Assembly: GCA_903904765.1 (NCBI GenBank) | Contig: CAIVEA010000024.1 | Location: forward strand, 1-7,382 | Reading direction: 5' to 3' | Source: an uncultured Chloroflexota bacterium | Lineage (GTDB): Bacteria > Chloroflexota > Anaerolineae > Aggregatilineales > Phototrophicaceae | Length of the DNA stretch: 7,382 nucleotides | Shown: positions 1 to 6,085 of the stretch, piece after piece | Layout: every line of letters begins with the position of its first letter | Position numbering within the stretch: the stretch's first letter is position 1 | Position numbers and translations under genes: made by a program | Notes under the pieces: model-generated | The model's database searches: none | What the model was told of the DNA's origin: nothing | What the model saw: only the letters and a program-made list of their open reading frames with translations

Positions 1-856
1 CCACCACTGCCACATCGTCCGGCACTCGCAGCCCCAAGTCCGATAGTGCGCCGTAACACCCCAGTGCCGTGCGGTCATTTCCGCAGAAAATGGCGGTGGG
101 CGGTTGCGGCAATTTCATCATCTCCAGCGACAGGAGATAGTTGTGTTCCGGTGTCTGGTTGGTATACATCAGCAGGGCAGGGTCAAACGGAATATCGTAT
201 TCCGCCAGCGCCCGTTTGTAGCCTTCCAGTCGCCCGTTGGAGGCGGGCAGCGGCGGCGGCACATTCCGATGGGTCGCGCCTAGATTGATAAATCCAATCC
301 GGCGGTGGCCTTTTTCAAGCAGATGCCGGGTGGCTGCATAGCCGCCGGAGACTTCATCCGGGACGACTGAAGGCAGCGAACGGTTTTCTACAAAGCAGTT
401 CGCCAGCACGATAGATGCATGAGAGCTTCGCTGGGGTAAATCCACCGCACGGTGATACATGGCGGCATAGATGATGCCTTCTACGCGCCTTTCCAGCAGC
501 GCCTCCAGCCCTGCCTCTGTCATCTGTGCATCGTAACCCGCATTCACGACCAGCATCACTTTTCCCCGCGCCCACAGCGCATCCTGCGCTCCCCGGATTA
601 AATCCACCGCATACGGCGTGGTAATCACCTCATCCGTGATGAACCCGAAGCCGACCAGATTGCTGCTATCGGTTCGCATGTGGCGGGCGCTGAAGTTGGG
701 GCGGTAGTTGACCTGATTTATGATGGACTGAACACGCTGACGGGTATCCGGGCTGACCGCCGGATGATTATTCAGGACGCGGGATACAGTTCCCCGGCTC
801 ACGCCGGCCATCTGTGCAATATCGCTAATGTTATACATTCGGGGCGGAGTGGTCAT
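1..856 (-). CDS. LacI-family transcriptional repressor (C-terminus cut by window edge)
   Basis: About 285 residues are visible, read leftwards from ATG at 856-854; family members are usually 330-345 residues, so roughly 50 are missing. Residues 10-29 form the helix-turn-helix (ISDIAQMAGVSRGTVSRVLN), followed by the hinge YRPNFSARHMR (51-61). The periplasmic-binding-protein-like sensor domain follows, with family hallmarks such as DEVSGGYAATRHLLEKGHRR and, near the edge, FCGNDRTALGCYGALSDLG and LRVPDDVAVV. Such proteins are cytoplasmic dimers that bind palindromes with a central CpG and release DNA when a sugar or derivative binds. The gene is divergent from the GH32/transport genes, and a matching palindrome lies in the shared upstream region, so I infer it represses that operon. 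A second in-frame ATG at 838-836 is an equally plausible start, since neither has a good ribosome binding site. Family assignment is firm; the effector is unknown. Confidence 0.95.
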   Translation of the reverse strand, partial: MTTPPRMYNISDIAQMAGVSRGTVSRVLNNHPAVSPDTRQRVQSIINQVNYRPNFSARHMRTDSSNLVGFGFITDEVITTPYAVDLIRGAQDALWARGKVMLVVNAGYDAQMTEAGLEALLERRVEGIIYAAMYHRAVDLPQRSSHASIVLANCFVENRSLPSVVPDEVSGGYAATRHLLEKGHRRIGFINLGATHRNVPPPLPASNGRLEGYKRALAEYDIPFDPALLMYTNQTPEHNYLLSLEMMKLPQPPTAIFCGNDRTALGCYGALSDLGLRVPDDVAVV

Positions 857-944
857 ACTCAAATCAAATCATCAGTCGGTATTACAATATGGACGAAATA
901 TTTGCCCATTAAACCACAAAATAACCGATAAAAACATATTCAGC

Positions 945-959
945 CTGACAGGTTGTCAG
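945..959. promoter_or_regulatory. 15-bp inverted repeat, possible operator for an unidentified regulator
   Basis: CTGACA-GGT-TGTCAG is a perfect 6+6 inverted repeat around a 3-base spacer. Its odd spacing and sequence differ from the even-centred, CpG-centred palindrome downstream, so it is probably not a site for the same LacI protein. It lies 88 bases upstream of the LacI start and overlaps a possible plus-strand -35 element (TTGTCA, 953-958). The function is inferred only from symmetry and position. Confidence 0.4.
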
Positions 960-1091
960 TACAGATAATTGCAAACGATATATTGTACTTTTTTGTGTTT
1001 TGGTGCGAATGCGTGCAGATCGAAATCTTAGGTGAATTTGCACGAAAAGCACTTTGCAGATTTTGTGAATTGGTGTTAGAGTTACACGTTA

Positions 1092-1105
1092 TGGAATCGA
1101 TTCCA
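1092..1105. promoter_or_regulatory. LacI-type operator, primary site
   Basis: TGGAATCGATTCCA is a perfect 14-bp palindrome centred on CpG. This is the usual architecture of operators bound by LacI/PurR/CcpA-type dimers, whose hinge helices insert at the central CpG. It sits 71 bases upstream of the GH32 start, in the region shared with the divergent LacI gene. I infer that it is the binding site of that regulator. Repression could occur by blocking the promoter or the elongating polymerase; the promoter position is not clear enough to decide. Confidence 0.72.
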
Positions 1106-1124
1106 CGTCATTTGGTTTATTTCA

Positions 1125-1138
1125 TGGGATCGATCAAC
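1125..1138. promoter_or_regulatory. Degenerate second LacI-type operator
   Basis: TGGGATCGATCAAC shares the ATCGAT core and the left half (TGGxATCG) of the perfect palindrome at 1092-1105; the right half has decayed, leaving GATCGATC as the symmetric core. The centres of the two sites are 33 bp apart, close to three helical turns, so two dimers could bind on the same face of the DNA. It ends 38 bases before the GH32 start. It is weaker evidence than the primary site. Confidence 0.4.
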
Positions 1139-1176
1139 TTCTGTGCTGTACAAAATGGTTAAGCGAGAAAGTCATC

Positions 1177-2607
1177 ATGACACCTGATTCTGCCGCCGCC
1201 ATCCGTAAACGCCTCAGTGGCGACTTTCACCGCCCTACGTATCATTTCCTCCCCCCCTCCAACTGGATGAATGACCCCAATGGCGCAATCCACTGGAAAG
1301 GTCAATATCACATCTTCTACCAGCACAACCCTTTTGGGCCGCTGTGGGGAAATATGCACTGGGCACATGCCACCAGCCCCGACTTGATTCACTGGCAAGA
1401 CCAGCCCATCGCCATCGCTCCCACTCCCGGTAGCTATGACGAATCGGGCATCTTCTCCGGTTGCATGGTCAACGACAACGGGAAACCAGTGGTCTTTTAC
1501 ACCGCCACGAAGGGCGAACACTGCGAAATTCAGACGCAGGCGGTAGCCTTCGGCAGTGATGATCTGCTCCAGTGGCAAAAGCACCCCGGTAATCCGGTGG
1601 TCGCGCAAGTTCCTGCTGAATCCCATCAGAACCGCGACTTCCGCGATCCGTTCGTCTGGAAAGAAGCGGATGCGTGGTACATGGTGCTGGGGTCGCGCAT
1701 TCAGGATGTGGGCGGCGCAATTTTCCTGTACCGTTCGCAGGATTTGTTGAACTGGGAATACCTGAACCCGCTGCTGGTGGGGGACATCAACCGCAACGGT
1801 GTGATCTGGGAATGCCCGAACTTCTTCAAGTTGGGCGACAAGTGGGTGCTGATTATCTCGGCACATCTGGGCAAGACCACCGGTAGCGTGTTGTACTTCG
1901 TGGGTAAGTACGAGAATTACCGCTTCACGCCGGAATACGAAGGCGTGCTGGATTACGATGTCCTGTACGCGCCCCTGTCCTTCGTGGACGGTCAAAATCG
2001 CCGCGTCATGTACGGTTGGTTGCGCGAATCGCGCAATGATGCCGAGATGAAGCGGGCAGGCTGGTCGGGCGTGCAGGCCATCCCGCGCATCCTGTCGCTG
2101 GATAGCGCCGGACGGCTGGTGATGCAACCCGTCCCGGAACTGAACACCCTGCGCGGTCAGCAAATCCGTCTGGCGGCGCAACCCCTGAACGGAAACGTTT
2201 CGCTGAACCTCCACAGTCTGGCGCTGGACATCAGCGCCGAATTTGCGGTGGCAGCGGGCGGGAACTGCGGGCTGGCGCTGGCCTGCTCCCCCGACGGTAA
2301 GGAACGGTTCGAGGTGGTGTACGATGCCAGCCGGAACGTGCTGATTTCACGGCGCGTCATGGCGGATTTGAACCACTCGGTACTGGTACAGTCACGCGAA
2401 CTTCCTCACGCGCTGGATGCGGGTGAAACCCTCCAGTTGCGCGTCCTGCTCGATGGCTCGGTGGTTGAGATTATCGCCAACGGGCGCACCAGCGTCACCA
2501 ACCGTATCTATCCGAACAGCGCTGAACACAATGGTGTGCAAGTGCTGGGCGCTCAGGCTGAATTGAAATCGCTCGAAGTTTACGAAATGTCGTCAATCTG
2601 GCAATAA
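1177..2607 (+). CDS. Glycoside hydrolase family 32 beta-fructosidase (sucrose/fructan hydrolase), cytoplasmic
   Basis: This 476-residue protein hydrolyses terminal beta-fructosyl bonds in sucrose or fructo-oligosaccharides by a retaining mechanism. The three GH32 signature blocks are all present: WMNDPNG (30-36) with nucleophile D33, RDP (156-158) with the transition-state-stabilising D157, and WECPNFF (211-217) with acid/base E212. A GIFSG motif lies at 91-95. The five-bladed propeller spans roughly residues 24-320 and a C-terminal beta-sandwich about 335-470, so the length is normal for a complete bacterial enzyme. There is no signal peptide, so it acts in the cytosol on imported sugar. The ATG at 1177 has only a weak purine stretch (GAGAAAG, 1165-1171) before it. 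It is the first gene of the rightward cluster, 110 bases before the binding-protein gene. Sucrase, inulinase/levanase and exo-fructosidase activities cannot be separated from the sequence alone. Confidence 0.95.
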   Translation: MTPDSAAAIRKRLSGDFHRPTYHFLPPSNWMNDPNGAIHWKGQYHIFYQHNPFGPLWGNMHWAHATSPDLIHWQDQPIAIAPTPGSYDESGIFSGCMVNDNGKPVVFYTATKGEHCEIQTQAVAFGSDDLLQWQKHPGNPVVAQVPAESHQNRDFRDPFVWKEADAWYMVLGSRIQDVGGAIFLYRSQDLLNWEYLNPLLVGDINRNGVIWECPNFFKLGDKWVLIISAHLGKTTGSVLYFVGKYENYRFTPEYEGVLDYDVLYAPLSFVDGQNRRVMYGWLRESRNDAEMKRAGWSGVQAIPRILSLDSAGRLVMQPVPELNTLRGQQIRLAAQPLNGNVSLNLHSLALDISAEFAVAAGGNCGLALACSPDGKERFEVVYDASRNVLISRRVMADLNHSVLVQSRELPHALDAGETLQLRVLLDGSVVEIIANGRTSVTNRIYPNSAEHNGVQVLGAQAELKSLEVYEMSSIWQ

Positions 2608-2624
2608 CGCCAGTGGAGTTTTGA

Positions 2625-2631
2625 GGGAGGT
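2625..2631 (+). promoter_or_regulatory. Orphan Shine-Dalgarno-like sequence in the GH32-binding protein gap
   Basis: GGGAGGT lies 18 bases after the GH32 stop and about 87 bases before the chosen start of the binding-protein gene. The nearest in-frame candidate start, TTG at 2634, is only two bases away. It would add 28 residues in front of the twin-arginine signal, which is unlikely. A 24-codon frame from GTG 2630 to TAA 2704 overlaps the motif itself. No convincing gene uses this site. Confidence 0.3.
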
Positions 2632-2707
2632 GGTTGAACGAAAACAACACATCTGCATACCTCACTCACGCAGAATCATGTTTGCAGGCAGTCCGTGTAT
2701 CTAATAT

Positions 2708-2712
2708 GGAGG
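2708..2712 (+). promoter_or_regulatory. Ribosome binding site that fixes the start of the binding protein
   Basis: GGAGG is placed five bases before ATG 2718. It is a strong Shine-Dalgarno sequence and places the first residue four codons before the twin-arginine motif, as expected for a Tat signal peptide. It is much stronger than the site before the upstream GH32 gene. Confidence 0.85.
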
Positions 2713-2717
2713 ATTTT

Positions 2718-4115
2718 ATGACCCCGAAGATGAATCGCCGCGATATGCTTAGGCTGGCTGGTGCCAGCGCAGCAGCGATCAGTGCTGGTCTGGTTCCGAC
2801 CATCCGTGTTTTCGCGGCTCCCCCCCGCCAAGACAGCATCACGCTGCGCTTGCAGGAAAACGAAGAACAATACGGGAATGTGGTGGCGGCTTTCAAAGAG
2901 AAGTTCCCGAACATCAATATTGAATTCGTCAATGTGACCGGTGTGGATCATGCGGAAATCGCCAGCAAAATTCTGGCGCAGCTCGCCGCTGGTCAGCCCG
3001 TGAACATCGGCTACGCCGCGACCGAAGCGACGCAGCTGTACGCTGGTGAAGGCCTCGCTCTGGCCCTCGACCAGCGCGTGATGGATTCGAAGGATGAACT
3101 GGCTGAATACTTCGCCGATGTCAGCCCCGTGCTGGTCGAAACCGACCTGTACGAAGGCAGCCTGTACCAGCTCCCCCGCGACTTCAACGCCGCGAACATG
3201 TACTTCAACACCGCGCTGCTCAAGGAAGCCGGTTTGGAAGTGCCGCCGGAAGACTGGACCAAGGACGACTTCGTTGAATACGCTAAGGCCATGACCGGCA
3301 TCGGCGCGGGCAAGGACTCGTTCGGTTACGGCTGGACGAACCGCCTGTGGGGCAGCTGGACTCCGTGGTTCTTCGTCAACGACACCAACCTGCTGACCGA
3401 AGAACGCGCTCCGGGCGGCGAATGGCTGTGGGAAGGCTTCTATGCTGGCGACGCGAACGCCGAAGGGCGTGGCGGCGGGTGGCGTTGGCCGGCTCCGCAG
3501 GCCAACAATCCCAAGATGGTCGAGGCGCTGGAATTCGTTCTGTCGCTCACCGAGCAGGGTCTGACCCCCGTGGTCGAAATCGGCGGCGGCGGCACGCTTC
3601 AGGGCTTCTTCACCAGCGGCAAGCTGGGTATGACCCCGGCAGGCGGCTTCTGGTCGGGCGGTCTGATCAATGCCGGTATGAACATCGGCGACTTCGACGT
3701 TCAGTTCTGGCCGAAGTGGGCATCGCAGCGTCATCAGCTGGGTGTCGGCGCGGCGTGGATCCTGAACGGCGCGGAACACGAAGACGAATCGTGGGAATTC
3801 GTGAAGTACACCACCAAGAAAGAAGTCATGGAACTGATTGGCTTCTTCGGTGAACTGACCGGAACCACCCCGGTGCGTCGTTCGATGAACGATGAGAAGC
3901 GTTACTCGAAGTCCGGCCCCGCCAACTGGCACGTCTTCTATGACACGCTCGACAAGCGCCCGGACACCGGCCCGATCCCTGCGCCCGTGTTCTCGATTGA
4001 AGAGACCAACATCTACACGCGCTACACCAGCTCGGCCACCAGCGGCGAAATGACCGCTAAGGAAGCTCTGGACGCGATGCAGACCGAACTTGAGGCGCTG
4101 TACGCCCGTAGCTAG
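2718..4115 (+). CDS. Extracellular sugar-binding protein of a CUT1 ABC importer (family 1 solute-binding protein), Tat-exported
   Basis: The 465-residue product captures the sugar outside the membrane and delivers it to the two permeases encoded downstream. The N-terminus has a twin-arginine motif (NRRDMLRLAG, 6-15), a hydrophobic core (14-29) and a likely signal-peptidase I site after VFA (31-33), so it is probably exported folded. The mature part shows the family 1 pattern: a beta-rich start (SITLRLQENEEQYGNVVAAF), a GxxPNI-like FKEKFPNINIEFV region, aromatic-rich segments (WTNRLWGSWTPWFF, GEWLWEGFY) that could stack on sugar rings, and a GKLGMTPAGGFW segment. There is no cysteine in the whole protein, hence no lipobox. 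The start at ATG 2718 is chosen over an in-frame TTG at 2634 because of the GGAGG at 2708 and the Tat signal position. Sucrose or fructo-oligosaccharide as ligand is inferred from the adjacent GH32 gene. Confidence 0.93.
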   Translation: MTPKMNRRDMLRLAGASAAAISAGLVPTIRVFAAPPRQDSITLRLQENEEQYGNVVAAFKEKFPNINIEFVNVTGVDHAEIASKILAQLAAGQPVNIGYAATEATQLYAGEGLALALDQRVMDSKDELAEYFADVSPVLVETDLYEGSLYQLPRDFNAANMYFNTALLKEAGLEVPPEDWTKDDFVEYAKAMTGIGAGKDSFGYGWTNRLWGSWTPWFFVNDTNLLTEERAPGGEWLWEGFYAGDANAEGRGGGWRWPAPQANNPKMVEALEFVLSLTEQGLTPVVEIGGGGTLQGFFTSGKLGMTPAGGFWSGGLINAGMNIGDFDVQFWPKWASQRHQLGVGAAWILNGAEHEDESWEFVKYTTKKEVMELIGFFGELTGTTPVRRSMNDEKRYSKSGPANWHVFYDTLDKRPDTGPIPAPVFSIEETNIYTRYTSSATSGEMTAKEALDAMQTELEALYARS

Positions 4116-4119
4116 TATA

Positions 4120-4136
4120 ATCGCTGCCCAAGCGAT
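4120..4136 (+). other. Small intercistronic hairpin directly after the binding-protein gene
   Basis: ATCGCT and AGCGAT form a perfect 6-bp stem around the loop GCCCA, starting five bases after the binding-protein stop codon. There is no T-run, so it is not a canonical terminator by itself. It stands in tandem with the stronger hairpin at 4157-4182. A perfect TATAAT at 4116-4121 overlaps its edge but lacks a well-spaced -35. Confidence 0.5.
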
Positions 4137-4156
4137 CTAGCGACCCTATGAAACGT

Positions 4157-4182
4157 GCGGGGAGCCTGTATAGGCTCCCCGC
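4157..4182 (+). other. Strong GC-rich stem-loop between binding-protein and permease genes
   Basis: A perfect 10-bp stem (GCGGGGAGCC pairing with GGCTCCCCGC) closes the 6-base loop TGTATA. The following bases (CCTGAATGTG) are not T-rich, so complete intrinsic termination is unlikely. Hairpins in this position after sugar-binding-protein genes (for example malE-malF) are known to protect upstream mRNA or cause partial termination, giving more binding protein than permease. That role is inferred here. The hairpin also argues against starting the permease at ATG 4148, which would make it coding. Confidence 0.75.
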
Positions 4183-4197
4183 CCTGAATGTGATAGA

Positions 4198-4203
4198 AGG
4201 AGG
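4198..4203 (+). promoter_or_regulatory. Ribosome binding site supporting a GTG start for the first permease
   Basis: AGGAGG lies four bases before GTG 4208. This is the best site in the region and decides the start. The upstream in-frame ATG 4148 has no ribosome binding site, and its extra 20 codons would run through the stem-loop at 4157-4182. Confidence 0.8.
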
Positions 4204-4207
4204 CCGT

Positions 4208-5167
4208 GTGAGCAGCAGCGTCATTCAAAATCCGCCTGTTAGACACAGAAATCCGATCTCACGCTGGTTGGCTGCCGATACGATGGCTGGAATCAAGCGC
4301 CAACGCATGGTGCTGGGTTACTTATTCATCGCCCCGACCATGATTGGTCTTCTTCTGTTCATCATCGGGCCAATGTTTGGTTCGTTCGGCTTGAGCTTCT
4401 ATAAATGGAACGTGTTTCGTCCGCCGGAGTTCGTCGCCCTCGCCAACTTTGAACGGCTCTTTGCGGATACCCGTGTTTTCGTGAGCTTCAAAAATACTTT
4501 TATACTGGTCGCTATGACGGTCAGTATGCTGGAGGCGTTGGCGTTGGCGCTGGCGCTCTCGGTGTACCGTCTGACCAACCGTGCGTTGGCGACTTTCTTC
4601 CGCACAGCCTATTTCCTGCCTGTACTGCTTTCCGGTGCGGCTGTGGCGGTGACGCTGGGCTACTTGTTCCACAAGGATTTCGGTGTCATCAACTATTATT
4701 TAAGTCTGCTGGGTATCCAGAAAATCCCGTGGCTCACCTCCAGTGATGTGGTTTTGTTCACTATCTCGCTGACCACCGTCTGGCGTAATTTGGGCTTCAC
4801 TTTCATCATCTACCTCGGCGGTTTGAGCAGTATGCCGGGTGAAGTGCTGGAAGCTGCCGAAGTGGACGGTGCGACGGGTTGGCAGAAATTTGTCCGTATC
4901 ACGCTGCCCCTGTTGAGTCCCACCATCCTGTTTGCATCGGTGACGGACATCATCAAAATGCTGCAATTCTTCGATGAGCCGTTCATCATGACACGCGGCG
5001 GCCCCGGTGACTCCAGCCGAACTGTCGTGATGATGATGTACGAATCCGGCTTCGGGAATCTCGATTTTGGCTACGGTTCGGCCATTGCGCTCGTCCTGTT
5101 TGCAGTCATTATGATTGTGACTGGCGTTCAGTTCTACCTGAGCCGCCGCTGGGTATTCTACAAATAG
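4208..5167 (+). CDS. CUT1 sugar ABC transporter permease, MalF/UgpA type
   Basis: The 319-residue inner-membrane subunit forms half of the translocation channel. Hydrophobic segments lie near residues 34-57, 98-120, 131-153, 181-203, 235-250 and 290-311, consistent with six membrane helices. The cytoplasmic EAA loop is clear at 215-234 (EAAEVDGATGWQKFVRITLP), matching the EAA---G---------I-LP consensus that docks onto the ATPase. Other CUT1 family marks are FLPVLLSGAAVAV, a W at 192 before the helix preceding the loop, and the TRGGP segment (262-266). The length is typical for the MalF/UgpA type without the extra periplasmic domain of E. coli MalF. A GTG start is used. Its stop TAG overlaps the ribosome binding site of the next permease (11-base gap), so the two are translated together. 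Confidence 0.95.
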   Translation: MSSSVIQNPPVRHRNPISRWLAADTMAGIKRQRMVLGYLFIAPTMIGLLLFIIGPMFGSFGLSFYKWNVFRPPEFVALANFERLFADTRVFVSFKNTFILVAMTVSMLEALALALALSVYRLTNRALATFFRTAYFLPVLLSGAAVAVTLGYLFHKDFGVINYYLSLLGIQKIPWLTSSDVVLFTISLTTVWRNLGFTFIIYLGGLSSMPGEVLEAAEVDGATGWQKFVRITLPLLSPTILFASVTDIIKMLQFFDEPFIMTRGGPGDSSRTVVMMMYESGFGNLDFGYGSAIALVLFAVIMIVTGVQFYLSRRWVFYK

Positions 5168-5178
5168 GAGACTTCACA

Positions 5179-6072
5179 ATGGCGACTGCTGTAACGCAAT
5201 CAGGCGCACGGGTACAATCGTCATCCCCTCGTGGGTTCAACTTCAAGAATATCCGCTGGATGAAGTGGATTTCCATGATCTTCCTGATCGTCATGGCGAT
5301 CCTCACGCTGATGCCGTTCGTGTGGGTGGTGTCTACCTCCCTGCGTAACTCGGTGCAGTCCTTCACCGTCCCCCCCATGTGGATTCCGGTGGACATGGAC
5401 TTCAGCAACTACACGCGGGTATTCGAGGAAATTCCTTTCTGGCAGCAAGTCGGCAACAGCTTCATCATCACCCTATCGGTGGTGGCCGGACAGTTGATTA
5501 CTGCATCGCTGGCGGGCTACGCTTTTGCGCGGTTGCGCTTCCCGGGACGTAATTTCCTGTTCTGGTTGGTGCTGGCGACGCTGATGATCCCCGGTCAGGC
5601 GACCATCATTCCAGTGTTCATCATGGTGTCGCGCATCCTGCACATGAACGATACGCTGTGGGCGCTCATCCTGCCGGCAGTAGCGACGGCCTTCGGCACG
5701 TTCCTGCTGCGCCAGTATTTCCTCGGCATCCCGGATGAGTTTGAGGAAGCTGCGCTGGTGGAAGGTGCGAATCAGTGGCAAATCTTCACCAAGATTTACT
5801 TCCCGCTGGCTTCGCCCGGTTTGGCTATTCTCTCGGTGCTGACCTTCAACGCCAAGTGGAATGACTATTTCACGCCGTTGATTTTCATGAACACCAAAGA
5901 GCGTTTCCCGATCACGCTGGGCATCGTGGACTTGCAAGGCTATATGGCGACAGGCAGTATCTCCGTCGTGCTGGCCGGCATCGTGCTGTCCACCGTTCCG
6001 GTCATCATCATTTACATTCTGGGGCAGCGCTATCTCGTCGAAGGTTTGATGGCGGGCGGCCTGAAGGGCTAA
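5179..6072 (+). CDS. CUT1 sugar ABC transporter permease, MalG/UgpE type
   Basis: The 297-residue product is the partner permease completing the importer channel. Membrane segments are visible near residues 31-52, 92-117, 126-150, 160-182, 210-225 and 258-285. The EAA loop lies at 190-209 (EAALVEGANQWQIFTKIYFP). MalG-type marks include the TSLR motif after helix 1 (53-56), NSFIITLSVVAGQLITASLAGYAFARLRFPG-like sequence around 93-123, LRQYFLGIPDE before the loop, and the C-terminal LVEGLMAGGLKG ending. That tail is typical of MalG proteins and contacts the ATPase. ATG 5179 is preceded by AGGAG (5166-5170), eight bases away. No ATPase gene follows, so a shared ATP-binding subunit from elsewhere must energise the complex. 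Confidence 0.95.
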   Translation: MATAVTQSGARVQSSSPRGFNFKNIRWMKWISMIFLIVMAILTLMPFVWVVSTSLRNSVQSFTVPPMWIPVDMDFSNYTRVFEEIPFWQQVGNSFIITLSVVAGQLITASLAGYAFARLRFPGRNFLFWLVLATLMIPGQATIIPVFIMVSRILHMNDTLWALILPAVATAFGTFLLRQYFLGIPDEFEEAALVEGANQWQIFTKIYFPLASPGLAILSVLTFNAKWNDYFTPLIFMNTKERFPITLGIVDLQGYMATGSISVVLAGIVLSTVPVIIIYILGQRYLVEGLMAGGLKG

Positions 6073-6085
6073 TAAACAACTATAT

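Larger units (their letters stand above)
857..1176. other. Divergent intergenic regulatory region
   Basis: This AT-rich stretch of about 320 bases separates the minus-strand LacI gene from the plus-strand GH32 gene. It must contain the promoters for both directions. It holds three dyad elements, listed separately. A TTGTCA at 953-958 followed by GATATA (977-982, spacing 18) or TATATT (979-984, spacing 20) is a weak plus-strand promoter candidate. I found no convincing -35/-10 pair for the minus-strand gene. A heptamer GTGAATT occurs at 1032-1038 and 1065-1071. No credible small gene, RNA gene or terminator was seen. Confidence 0.7.

Noticed and set aside
953..1162. Possible small plus-strand gene of 69 residues in the divergent promoter region
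   Set aside because: It would start with TTG, has no ribosome binding site, covers the operators and is cysteine- and phenylalanine-rich as expected from random AT-rich DNA.
1159..2214. Open frame of 351 codons on the minus strand
   Set aside because: It is antisense to the GH32 gene, whose catalytic motifs are all intact. The translated product shows no family features.
2634..2717. N-terminal extension of the binding protein from TTG 2634
   Set aside because: It would bury the twin-arginine signal 34 residues in, and the Shine-Dalgarno is too close to the TTG. ATG 2718 has a well-spaced GGAGG.
2676..3932. Long open frame of about 418 codons on the minus strand
   Set aside because: It lies wholly antisense to the binding-protein gene. 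Its composition (rich in R, H, G, F with no recognisable motif) is that of a mirrored frame, and there is no ribosome binding site.
4090..4121. Internal promoter TTGAGG ... TATAAT before the permeases
   Set aside because: The -10 is perfect, but the only -35-like hexamer is 20 bases away and matches poorly. It is noted as a possibility only.
4157..4182. Stem-loop as a full intrinsic terminator
   Set aside because: No T-tract follows, and the downstream permease is an obligatory partner of the binding protein, so complete termination is unlikely.
4148..4207. N-terminal extension of the first permease from ATG 4148
   Set aside because: There is no ribosome binding site, and the extension would be encoded by the perfect 10-bp stem-loop. 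AGGAGG before GTG 4208 gives a better start and a normal permease length.
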